Source: an uncultured Planctomycetaceae bacterium (GTDB taxonomy: Bacteria > Planctomycetota > Planctomycetia > Pirellulales > Pirellulaceae). Taken from it: a DNA stretch of 9,275 nucleotides. Position numbers and translations under genes: made by a program. Below the pieces are notes generated by a model. It did not search any database, was not told the DNA's origin, and saw nothing but the letters and a program-made list of their open reading frames with translations. The stretch lies in NCBI GenBank assembly GCA_937967665.1, contig CALBSZ010000701.1, positions 1 to 9,275 on the forward strand, read 5' to 3'. Positions 1-6,982 of the stretch are shown one piece after another. Position 1 is the stretch's first letter. Each line of letters opens with the position of its first letter.

Positions 1-21
1 GATTGTTTGCCCCATGACACG

Positions 22-1299
22 CTATCGCGTTGCCATGTCGAGGTATCTTTCGACGTTGTCGCGACCGCCGCGCGGAACGACACGTTCGGCGTCGGTCGGA
101 TTCGTGACCAACTCGAAGGCGATGCCCAGCGGATGCCAGCCTGGCCGCACGCCGCGCGGCGTATTGAGCACCTCACCCAAAGCGAGCATCTTCAAGTCGC
201 TGATGGTCTCTTTTTGCAGGTCATAAGTAACGTATCCCAACATCGCGGGCTTGTATTCGGTCGGCCCTAACCGGCCGCCATCACGGCGCAGGTTCGCGTG
301 ACCTTCCAGCCGCAAGCGCACTTCCTGGGGCGAAACGGACTCGACGACCCAGTTCAACTCGCCATCATTCCCCGTGGCGCGGGTAAACCATTGCGCCTCG
401 CCCAATCCACGTTCTGGATCGAGGTGATGACGCAACACGCGCAACTTGAGCGTGAGCGGAACGGGGCCGCCGTCGCCTTTTTTTGGGTTTTTCGGGATCA
501 ACGCCTGCCACTCGGACTGCGGTATCCACATGAAGTCATGGCCCGCTTCGCGAAATCGCGCCGCCTGTCGACGCGGCGAACCGGACCGCGTGCCCTCGGG
601 TTCCGGCTCCGGATAGTCTTCAGGTTCGGTATAACGCAGCATACCGCCGTCGTTGCGTTCGAGCTGCCGCGTGTAGGTCCGCAATACTAACGCCCCCTTG
701 GGCGGCTCGACAGCGCGGTCGATCGGCCGCCGGTCGCCGACCTTCACCGCTCCTGGCTTTCGCTCGGATTCCGGCAGAGCCTGCCAGGCTTTCCAGACGT
801 TGTCTAACGACTTCAGATTGTGGACGTTTCCCAATGACTTGCCGCTGGCTGTGATCACCGATTTCTGGCCCGCAGCTGTAAACGTCACGCATCGGGTCTT
901 GCGAACGATATCTCCCGCCCAGTCTTCCCGGCGGCGCTCATGGCGGGCATCGACGACAGCCAGTACAAAATGTTCTTCCAAAAAATCGACCATTTCATCG
1001 GTCCAAAAAGCAGGCGCACGGCCCGCAGATCCGGCCGCTCAGCAAACTCCCACGGGTGCTCCCCCAGCACCACACCAGACGAAGATCGGTTTTCCTTCTG
1101 CAGCACCCTTCGCAATGGCTTCGTCCAATTGAATCATCCACGGCAATTCCCAGAACTGGGATTCCCCAGGTTGTGTTTTGAACATCCCGTGAAGCTTATC
1201 GAATTGTTCCTTTGGAATCGGCTCGTTCGCTTGAGCCGCGACCGGAACGGCAAGAAGCGCGAACGCGAAAAAGAAAGAGGTAGAAAGTTTGCGTTTCAT
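22..1299 (-). CDS. Secreted thioredoxin-fold-like selenoprotein, family member 1 (Sec87)
   Basis: I read this as one 425-residue gene: ATG at 1299, in-frame TGA at 1041-1039 read as selenocysteine, and the real stop TAG at 24-22. The start has a good ribosome site (AAGGAG, 7 nt upstream) and a clear signal peptide (MKRK, then a Phe/Ala/Leu-rich core to about residue 24, AAQA/NE). A KPIFVWC strand follows at residues 70-76, then G-A-P-V-G-V-C86-Sec87. After the TGA the frame stays open for 338 codons with family-like sequence, including an E-x-FV and a RRRED motif. This part and the N-terminus align with the gene at 5599-6693, which has its TGA at the same place. The layout (signal peptide, K-P-hydrophobic strand, Cys/Sec, helix, F-V-x-V strand) suggests an exported thioredoxin-like redox protein; the substrate is unknown. 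The C-terminal half (about 230-425) matches no domain I know. The gene is divergent from the cytochrome-type gene at 1443. A standard gene caller would split it into an 86-aa piece and a 323-aa piece starting at 993. Confidence 0.8.
1010..1041 (-). promoter_or_regulatory. Sec UGA codon and SECIS-like hairpin, gene 1
   Basis: The UGA is at 1041-1039. Twelve nt later comes a stem-loop, GCGGGC (1026-1021), loop CGUGC (1020-1016), GCCUGC (1015-1010): six pairs including one G-U. The loop starts 18 nt after the UGA and has G in its second position, which meets the published bacterial SECIS consensus (short apical loop with G among the first two bases, 16-37 nt from UGA). It would recruit SelB with Sec-tRNA. 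The loop is nearly identical to the one at 5847-5851, although the stem sequences differ. Confidence 0.72.
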
Positions 1300-1442
1300 C
1301 AGGGTTCTCCTTCGTTACCGTGGTTGCGGCGAAACTGCATCCCCAAAGAGACAGTTGACCAATTGCGCTTTTGTAGCTGTTCCCATGACCCAGAAACCAC
1401 TATCATAAACAACCGCTGATATGTCCCGATAGGAGTGGATTC
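1300..1442. promoter_or_regulatory. Divergent intergenic region with promoters for both flanking genes
   Basis: These 143 bp separate two divergent genes, so they should hold both promoters. For the rightward gene I see a ribosome site, AGGAG at 1431-1435, 7 nt before the ATG, and a possible -10 box TATCAT at 1401-1406 without a convincing -35. TTGACC at 1355-1360 resembles a -35 box but has no good -10 at 17 nt. For the leftward gene the ribosome site is AAGGAG on the minus strand, just before 1299. I see no operator palindrome. Confidence 0.4.
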
Positions 1443-3998
1443 ATGTTTCGGTTCACGCCGCTGCTGGTTGCCGTCCTGCTGGCAACTGTTGCCGAGGTTG
1501 CCAGGGGCGAACACTCTTTGCCAGCGGAGCCGCTATTCAGTCGCCACATCGTACCTGTGTTCAGTAAATTAGGCTGCAACGCAGGAGGAAACTGTCACGG
1601 CGCTGTGAAAGGGCAGAATGGCTTTCGGCTTTCACTGTGGGGAACCAAGCCGGAAGAAGATTATTCCGCGTTGCTTCGTGCCGATGGCGGCCGACGGATC
1701 AACTTGAGCCGACCCGAGTCGAGTCTGTTCTTGCTCAAGCCAACGCAGCAACTGGCGCATCAAGGCGGGCTGCGACTCCCGAAGGACAGCCCCGAGTATG
1801 AGATGCTACTGAGCTGGGTGCGGGCGGGGGCGCGACTGGATGATATTGCCGAGTCTCGCCCGGTCTCGTTTGTCGTGACGCCTGAGCAAAAAGTCGCGGC
1901 GGTTGGCGATTCCTACCAACTGCAGATCGAAGCCACCTTCGCCGACGGAACGACCGAAGACGTCACGTCGCTTTGTTCTTACGAAGCGTTCGGAAAGGAC
2001 GTCGCCACGGCAGATGAGAATGGCAAGGTTACCGTTCATCGTCCTGGTGAAACCCATGTCATCATCCGCTACCGCAGCGAACCGCTCATCGCGCAAGTCT
2101 TAGTGCCCGTCAAAGCTGCCGGTGTGTATCCCGATGTCAAGCCAGCAAACTTCATTGACGAGCACGTACTGGGCAAGCTCAAGCAACTCAATATCCAACC
2201 GGCGGAAGTCTGCGACGACGTCACGTTCCTGCGCCGGGCTTCATTGCAGATCGCAGCCGCACCACCAACTCCCGATGAAGTCCGCAAATTCCTGGCGGAC
2301 CAGGATCCGAAGAAACGGGAAAAGAAAGTCGAGGAGTTGCTCCAGCGTCCAGGGCACGCGGCGCTGTGGGCCACGATCTGGTGTGACATCCTCCGGCCCA
2401 ATTCGTTCAACGGCAATCACGGCTTCAACACCTATGCCGAACCGCGTCGGTTCTACGTGTGGCTGCGCGACCGCATCGCAGAAAACACACCCTACGATGA
2501 ATTCGTCGAGCGCATCTTGACGGCCACCAGCCTGGAGGGCCGCACGTACGACGAGTGGATCGAACAGGAAGTGATGAAGCTGGGTGAAGAGAACGCCGCC
2601 GAATCGCATGAACAATTCGATACCTATTCCAACCGCCGCACATTGGACCTCTATTGGCAGCGTAACAGCGGGGAAGTGCTGGGCGTGCGTGGCGCGCTGA
2701 AAGTCGGTTATGCATTCCTGGGTCTGCGACTGGAATGCGCCCAATGTCACCGGCATCCTGAAGACATTTGGCAGCAGGAAGACGTGCTTGACTTTGCGAA
2801 CTTCTTCATGCAGGTCCGAGGATCCAGCTACACTTCGGGCGATAAGCTGCTTCCGGAGCACCTCAAGAACCGCGTCAAAGAACTCGAGAAAGAATCGAAG
2901 GCAGCATACGAGCAGGCCAAGAAACTGAACGAACAGGCAAAGAAGGAAGACAAGGCGGGCAACAAAGAAGCAGCCGCCCGGCTTCGCGAGCAGTCCAACG
3001 CACTGCGAATGAAACATAGCGGAATCCGCAACGGCACGCGGCGCTACGGCACGGCCATCTATCACCTCGAAGGCAACAACCGCTGGGCCAGCGTCACGAG
3101 CCCGTTAGGAACGCAAAAGTCGAGTCGCTTCCGTTACCTCGGTGAGCCGGACACGGTCGATATGCCGCCGGACGTCGATCCACGCACGCTGGCGGTCCAG
3201 TGGATGCGCGATCACCAGCGGAATCCCTATCTGGCCCGCGCGATGGTCAACCGCGTCTGGGCGCACTACTTCGGCCGTGGCATCGTCGATCCACCGGACA
3301 ATCTTTCCAAACTCAGCCCGCCCACGCATCCTGAGTTGCTGAAGCAACTCGCAGATGGGTTTGTCACTCATGACTACGACTTGCGCTGGTTGCATCGCAC
3401 GATCACGTCGAGCCGCACCTATCAACAAAGCAGTTTCGCACACGAGACCGCGAAGGACGACTCGCTGAATTACGCTTACTTCTATCGCCGGCGGATGATG
3501 GCCGAAGTGTTGATCGACACGGTCAATCACGCCACGGGCGGGCAAGTGACATTTCCCCAGCGGCTGTTCATGCCGCCAGTCGCGAAAGCGATTGAACTTC
3601 CGGAGATGACCCAGGGACCGCCACCACAACGGGGTGTCGTATCGGCCGAGTTCGCGATGGAGATTTTTGGGCGTCCAAAACGCGACATTATGATGATGTG
3701 CGACTGCGAACGTTCCAACGACGACACGGTGATGCACGCTCTCTATCTGGCCAACAATCCAAGAGTGCGAGAGAAGATTTCGTCCTCCGAAGGCCGCGTT
3801 GCGAACGTCCTCGCGGAGATCAACGACTCAAGCCGGCAGATTGAAGAGGTCTACTTGTGGGCCGTGAGCCGCTTGCCAACTGACGACGAATTGAAGACGT
3901 GTGCAGCATACATCGCCGAATCCTCGTCGTCTAAGGAGGGTCTGGAAGACATCATGTGGAGCCTGTTGAACACAAGAGAGTTTCTGCTAATTCACTGA
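1443..3998 (+). CDS. DUF1549/DUF1553 planctomycete cytochrome-type secreted protein
   Basis: This 851-residue exported protein of the planctomycete PSCyt/DUF1549/DUF1553 type starts at ATG 1443 behind AGGAG. A signal peptide covers about residues 1-22. Next is a cytochrome-like segment with C45-x5-C51-H52 (wider than the usual C-x2-C-H) and the family-typical GFRLSLWG and LRLPKDS stretches. An Ig-like (Big_2 type) domain follows at about 143-227, then DUF1549 at about 236-465, which holds a canonical haem-binding motif C432-A-Q-C435-H436. A Lys/Glu-rich coiled coil lies at about 470-530. DUF1553 runs from about 565 to the C-terminus (N-R-V-W-A-H-Y-F-G-R-G), with a family-typical end near LLNTREFLLIH. 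Such proteins are abundant in planctomycetes and usually sit next to a DUF1501 gene, as here. Their role is not established; a periplasmic haem redox function is inferred from the motifs. It probably heads an operon with the two downstream plus-strand genes. A 274-codon open frame on the opposite strand (2241-3065) is a shadow. Confidence 0.93.
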   Translation: MFRFTPLLVAVLLATVAEVARGEHSLPAEPLFSRHIVPVFSKLGCNAGGNCHGAVKGQNGFRLSLWGTKPEEDYSALLRADGGRRINLSRPESSLFLLKPTQQLAHQGGLRLPKDSPEYEMLLSWVRAGARLDDIAESRPVSFVVTPEQKVAAVGDSYQLQIEATFADGTTEDVTSLCSYEAFGKDVATADENGKVTVHRPGETHVIIRYRSEPLIAQVLVPVKAAGVYPDVKPANFIDEHVLGKLKQLNIQPAEVCDDVTFLRRASLQIAAAPPTPDEVRKFLADQDPKKREKKVEELLQRPGHAALWATIWCDILRPNSFNGNHGFNTYAEPRRFYVWLRDRIAENTPYDEFVERILTATSLEGRTYDEWIEQEVMKLGEENAAESHEQFDTYSNRRTLDLYWQRNSGEVLGVRGALKVGYAFLGLRLECAQCHRHPEDIWQQEDVLDFANFFMQVRGSSYTSGDKLLPEHLKNRVKELEKESKAAYEQAKKLNEQAKKEDKAGNKEAAARLREQSNALRMKHSGIRNGTRRYGTAIYHLEGNNRWASVTSPLGTQKSSRFRYLGEPDTVDMPPDVDPRTLAVQWMRDHQRNPYLARAMVNRVWAHYFGRGIVDPPDNLSKLSPPTHPELLKQLADGFVTHDYDLRWLHRTITSSRTYQQSSFAHETAKDDSLNYAYFYRRRMMAEVLIDTVNHATGGQVTFPQRLFMPPVAKAIELPEMTQGPPPQRGVVSAEFAMEIFGRPKRDIMMMCDCERSNDDTVMHALYLANNPRVREKISSSEGRVANVLAEINDSSRQIEEVYLWAVSRLPTDDELKTCAAYIAESSSSKEGLEDIMWSLLNTREFLLIH

Positions 3999-3999
3999 G

Positions 4000-4103
4000 T
4001 AGCGATTAGCGATTAGCGATTAGCAGTTAGCAGTTAGCAGTTAGCAGTTAGCAGTTAGCGATTGGCGGGATGCGATCGGGTTTGAGCTAATTGCTAACCG
4101 CTC
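4000..4103. repeat. Heptamer repeat element, left arm of an inverted pair
   Basis: The element begins 2 nt after the upstream stop codon. It holds three TAGCGAT units (4000-4020), five TAGCAGT units (4021-4055), one TAGCGAT and a degenerate TGGCGGG (to 4069). A non-repeat core at 4068-4096 then runs into TAACCGCTC. The 29-nt core is an exact reverse complement of 5465-5493. The element fills almost the whole 118-nt gap before the DUF1501 gene. I see no open frame in it; it is a dispersed intergenic repeat, function unknown. Confidence 0.9.
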
Positions 4104-4116
4104 GAAAGGACAAGCC

Positions 4117-5439
4117 ATGCAGAATCCCAGTTGCCAACAATTTCGCCGTAAGGGCGTTGGTCGGCGTGACTTTTTCCGTATCGGCGGCGCAAGTCTGTTC
4201 GGCCTGACGATGGCCGATATGCTGGCGGGCCGCGCACACGCAGCGGCGCCCAAACCCAAGGCCGATCACATGATCCTCGTCTGGCTCGGCGGCGGGCCGC
4301 CTCATCAAGATACATTCGACATGAAGCCCGACGCGCCTGCCGAGATTCGCGGCGAATTTAAGCCGATCAAGACCAACGTCTCGGGGATCGAGATCTGCGA
4401 ACTGCTGCCGCGGCTGGCGAAACTGGCCGACAAGTACACGTTGCTGCGATCCTGCGGCATCGGCAGCGAGCGCTGGGAACACGGCGGAGGTCAATACTGG
4501 TTAACTGGTAACCCACGTAAGACCGGTTCGACGCCCGCGTACCCGATGTACGGCAACGTGATCGCTAAGGAGCGCGCAGCTGGAGGCGGTCTGCCAAGCT
4601 TCGTTGTCTTTGGCGGCATCCCAGGCGGCACGCGGATGAAGTCACAGTACCTGGGACCAGCTTATGATCCGCTCGACATCTCTGTGGGCGGTGGTGGTGA
4701 AACGATGGGCACTCTGATTCCGCCTGCGGAAATGACCGTCGAGAAGTTTAATCGCCGCGAGAGCCTGCGCACAAAACTTGACCAGAAACTGCGGCAACAA
4801 GACCAGGCCGACAAGGTCATCGCTTCGCTCGATCAATATCAACAAACGGCATTCGAGTTGTTGCGCAGCCCGAAGCTACGCGACGCCCTTGATTTGGGCA
4901 AGGAGAAGCCCGCGGTTGTCGCACGCTATGGAAAGAGCAACCAATGCCAGAAGCTGCTGGCCGCTCGGCGGTTGGTGGAAGCCGGCGTGCCGTTCGTGTC
5001 ATTCCAGTTCGAAGGAAGCTGGGACCACCATGGCAACAATTTTGGCAGTTGCCGCAGCAAACTTCCCAATCTTGACAGCGCTGTCGCCAGTTTGATTGAA
5101 GATCTCGACGAGCGAGGGCTGCTGCAGCGCACCATCGTCGCCGTGCTTGGTGAAATGGGACGCACGCCGCGGATCAATAAAGGCGGCGGCCGCGACCACT
5201 GGGGAAAGATGCAGTCGATCCTGGTGGCTGGAGGTGGCTTCGCTGGCGGCGTAGCGGTTGGCGCAACCGACGAGCACGCCGGTTACGCGACTGAGAACTA
5301 CTACAAAGTCGAGAGTTTCGGCACGACGCTGTATCACCTTTTGGGCATTGATCCGGGCACCTACTTTACGCGTCTCACCGGTCAACCCATCCGACTCATC
5401 GAAGAGCCTGCACCGCTGATCAAAGAGGCCTTGGCATGA
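4117..5439 (+). CDS. Tat-exported DUF1501 family protein
   Basis: This 440-residue protein is of normal length for DUF1501. The N-terminus carries a twin-arginine signal, R16-R17-D-F-F-R-I, followed by a mildly hydrophobic stretch and a likely cleavage after A-H-A near residue 43, so the folded protein should be exported by Tat. The mature part opens with the family-typical MILVWLGGGPPHQDTFDMKP stretch. Later come the LLPRLAKLADKYTLLRS block, the GSWDHHGNN-like segment and the GEMGRTPRINKGGGRDHW block, all rich in His/Asp and matching the alkaline-phosphatase-like fold to which DUF1501 belongs. Substrate and reaction are unknown. The ribosome site is weak to fair (GAAAGGA, 6 nt before ATG 4117). 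It follows the DUF1549/DUF1553 gene in the usual order for this pair, but here it is bracketed by two inverted repeat elements. Confidence 0.93.
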   Translation: MQNPSCQQFRRKGVGRRDFFRIGGASLFGLTMADMLAGRAHAAAPKPKADHMILVWLGGGPPHQDTFDMKPDAPAEIRGEFKPIKTNVSGIEICELLPRLAKLADKYTLLRSCGIGSERWEHGGGQYWLTGNPRKTGSTPAYPMYGNVIAKERAAGGGLPSFVVFGGIPGGTRMKSQYLGPAYDPLDISVGGGGETMGTLIPPAEMTVEKFNRRESLRTKLDQKLRQQDQADKVIASLDQYQQTAFELLRSPKLRDALDLGKEKPAVVARYGKSNQCQKLLAARRLVEAGVPFVSFQFEGSWDHHGNNFGSCRSKLPNLDSAVASLIEDLDERGLLQRTIVAVLGEMGRTPRINKGGGRDHWGKMQSILVAGGGFAGGVAVGATDEHAGYATENYYKVESFGTTLYHLLGIDPGTYFTRLTGQPIRLIEEPAPLIKEALA

Positions 5440-5443
5440 GAAC

Positions 5444-5548
5444 TAGCGATTAGCGATCAGCGATTAGCAATTAGCTCAAACCCGATCGCATCCTGCTAAC
5501 TGCTAACTGCTAACTGCTAACTGCTAACCGCTAACCGCCAACCGCTCC
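5444..5548. repeat. Heptamer repeat element, right arm of the inverted pair
   Basis: Starting 5 nt after the DUF1501 stop codon: TAGCGAT twice, CAGCGAT, TAGCAAT, the inverted 29-nt core (5465-5493), then CTGCTAA five times (5493-5527) and the decayed units CCGCTAA, CCGCCAA and CCGCTCC. CTGCTAA is the reverse complement of TTAGCAG, so this element is the left one turned around. The two differ in unit numbers: the left arm has two extra units between its TAGCAGT run and the core. It lies in the 159-nt gap before the next gene. Confidence 0.9.
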
Positions 5549-5598
5549 CCTAACCCCCAAATCCTGCCTCCGTCCAAGGTCCGAAAAGGAAACTCACC

Positions 5599-6693
5599 AT
5601 GAATACGATCACGTTAGCCTTACTGTTCGCTGTCACTGCACAGCCGAAAGAGCTTGGTGAGACCGAATTCACCACGCTCCACTCGCAGCTCCGTCCGCCG
5701 ACCGAAGAGGGCTGGTCAAGCATCCCTTGGAAAACATCGCTCGTGCAAGCCTGCGTGCAGGCGGCCCGCGAGAAGAAGCCGCTCTTCATGGTCTGCCGCG
5801 CAGGCCATCCGCTAGGTTGTGTCTGAAACAACGGCATCACAGACCGCGTGTCGGTCTTCGGAGACGCCGAGTTCGTCAAGAAAGTCAAAGAGAGCTTTGT
5901 TTGTGTGGCCGTCAATCAGCATTACCATCGACGCCGAAAGGACCTGGAGTACGACCTGTTCGAGAAGCTTGTCGAGCAAACGGGCGAGAAGGTGAGCGGG
6001 TACAACCAAGGGCTCTATTTTTTCACGCCATCGGCTGAGCTACTGTCTTTCTCTAACACCGTTAGCGGCGATCGCGCCTGGAAACTGTTGCGTCGAGCGG
6101 AAGAAGAATTCACACCGCCTGCCTCGCTGCCTGAAATCCTTAAAGGCCATGAGGACGCCGGTCCGCTCTGGACGCTGCCTGACGGCAGCCAGTTGGTGCT
6201 GGTCACGTCCAAAGTGCTCGGAGGCTATGAGGAGTCGGTTAGCAAGCGTCGCCAGATTCATCAGGAGTCATTGGGGCGCGACCACCTCTATCTAACCCAA
6301 GAAGAGGTTTCGGCGCTGGCCGCCGGCAAATTTCCCGACAGTCTGAAGACACGCCTGCCCGCGCTGCTTAACGACAACACCCGCGGCGAACCCGGCCGCT
6401 GGCGTAGGAGCGAAATCAAGCTGCTGGAGATAGAACTTGCCGACGGCTGCATCTCGGGGCGTGTCCATATGGAAACCGAGGCCGGCGACCGAGGCTATCA
6501 GGCCGACCTACTCGGGTTTGTCGACGCCAAAGACGGTGTGCTGACTCGCTTCGATGTCGTCGTCCGTGGTAATTACTGGGGCGAAGGGCGTTTTGCCAGG
6601 AACGGACCGGAGGGCATGTTTCCCTTTGCGGTGGCCTTCCGACTTTCCGACGGTACGGAACCCTACGATATGCCGCCACCCGGAGTAAGATGA
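5599..6693 (+). CDS. Thioredoxin-fold-like selenoprotein, family member 2 (Sec76)
   Basis: I read this as one 364-residue gene: ATG 5599, in-frame TGA 5824-5826 as selenocysteine, stop TGA 6691-6693. The ribosome site is AAGGA, 8 nt upstream. The signal peptide is short (ITLALLFAVTA, about residues 4-14) and lacks a basic start, so export is likely rather than certain. The KPLFMVC strand (residues 60-66) leads to G-H-P-L-G-C74-V-Sec76-N-N-G. Then come a helix, an F-V-C-V-A-V strand and the RRRKD motif. It aligns with the product of 22-1299 on both sides of the TGA, including PW, KP, the Cys/Sec region and RRR-[KE]-D. The C-terminal part holds a DNTRGEPG-RW block and a G-x-YWGEGRF segment. The protein ends about 12 residues before the end of its paralogue, so the 3' end may have been clipped at the nearby junction. 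A GTG at 5848 could be taken as a start, but it lies inside the SECIS loop and has no ribosome site. It is probably the third gene of the operon that begins at 1443. Confidence 0.82.
5824..5857 (+). promoter_or_regulatory. Sec UGA codon and SECIS-like hairpin, gene 2
   Basis: The UGA is at 5824-5826. The stem-loop is AGACCG (5841-5846), loop CGUGU (5847-5851), CGGUCU (5852-5857): six perfect Watson-Crick pairs. The loop begins 20 nt after the UGA and has G at its second position, as bacterial SECIS elements require. Compared with gene 1, the stem bases differ but pairing is kept, and the loop differs only in its last base. That points to selection on the RNA structure rather than chance. Confidence 0.78.
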
Positions 6694-6727
6694 CGACGGC
6701 AGGGCGGCCAATCAACACCACCGGACG
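6694..6727. other. Junction between the selenoprotein cluster and the ubiquitin-like gene array
   Basis: These 34 bp lie between the stop of the plus-strand selenoprotein gene and the last recognisable codon of the minus-strand JAB gene, which is cut mid-domain. The exact breakpoint cannot be placed; it may lie anywhere from about 6675 to 6727. I see no tRNA, no transposase remnant, and no clear direct or inverted repeat that would mark a transposon end. It could be a real recombination scar or a chimeric assembly join. Confidence 0.5.
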
Positions 6728-6982
6728 ATCAAAGAAATCAGCGACCGCTTCGTCGTCGAATGCCACGTGCGCCCACGAGCAAACTTGCTTGACGAGTTGA
6801 ATGTCTTCGACGAACAGCAAGTCGTGGCCCGTCGCGATGCCGACGCCGCCGACCTCGGTATCGCCGTAGTCACGCAGGAACAGCAACTTGGCCCACGCGG
6901 TTGGGCTGAATCGGAGCGTCGGCGTCGTCGCGTCTGTGACCGCTTCCGTCACTTTCCGTTTCTTCTTCGAGTTCTTGGTCAT
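6728..6982 (-). pseudogene. JAB/MPN-type metalloprotease gene, 3'-truncated
   Basis: From ATG 6982 the first 85 codons look like the N-terminal half of a JAB/MPN isopeptidase: a Lys-rich tail, then LRFSPTAWAKLLFLRDYG and T-E43-V-G-G-V-G-I, where E43 fits the catalytic glutamate of JAB domains. Next come a LLFVEDIQLV strand and the AFDDEAVADFFD segment. A JAB enzyme should then have H-x-H-P and later S-x-x-D, which bind zinc. Instead the similarity stops at 6728 and the frame runs through 34 bp of unrelated sequence into the antisense of the selenoprotein gene, ending at 6416. This copy cannot be an active protease. JAB enzymes trim or remove ubiquitin-like proteins, which fits the neighbouring genes. 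The start overlaps the preceding gene by 113 nt and its ribosome site is weak; a GTG start about 10 codons in is possible. Confidence 0.75.

Noticed and set aside
22..993. A separate 323-aa gene starting at ATG 993
   Set aside because: The same-frame codons between the TGA and 993 align with the paralogue, and there is no clear ribosome site before 993.
2241..3065. A 274-codon open frame on the minus strand inside the DUF1549/DUF1553 gene
   Set aside because: It lies antisense to well-conserved coding sequence, has no recognisable domain and no ribosome site; long antisense frames are common at this GC content.
4000..4069. CRISPR array
   Set aside because: The units are 7 bp and directly adjacent with no spacers; these are simple tandem repeats.
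1039..5826. TGA reassigned as a sense codon across the genome
   Set aside because: TGA ends the 851-aa and 440-aa genes and several others at family-typical C-termini, and no other internal TGA is seen in those long genes. The only two internal TGA codons fall at one aligned position followed by hairpins.
1039..5826. Both thioredoxin-like genes as pseudogenes with nonsense mutations
   Set aside because: Two separate mutations at the same aligned codon, both TGA, with the downstream frames fully open and hairpins matching in loop and distance, are much less likely than selenocysteine.
5848..6693. A separate 281-aa gene starting at GTG 5848
   Set aside because: There is no ribosome site, the start lies inside the hairpin loop, and the upstream 75 codons in the same frame are homologous to the paralogue's N-terminus.
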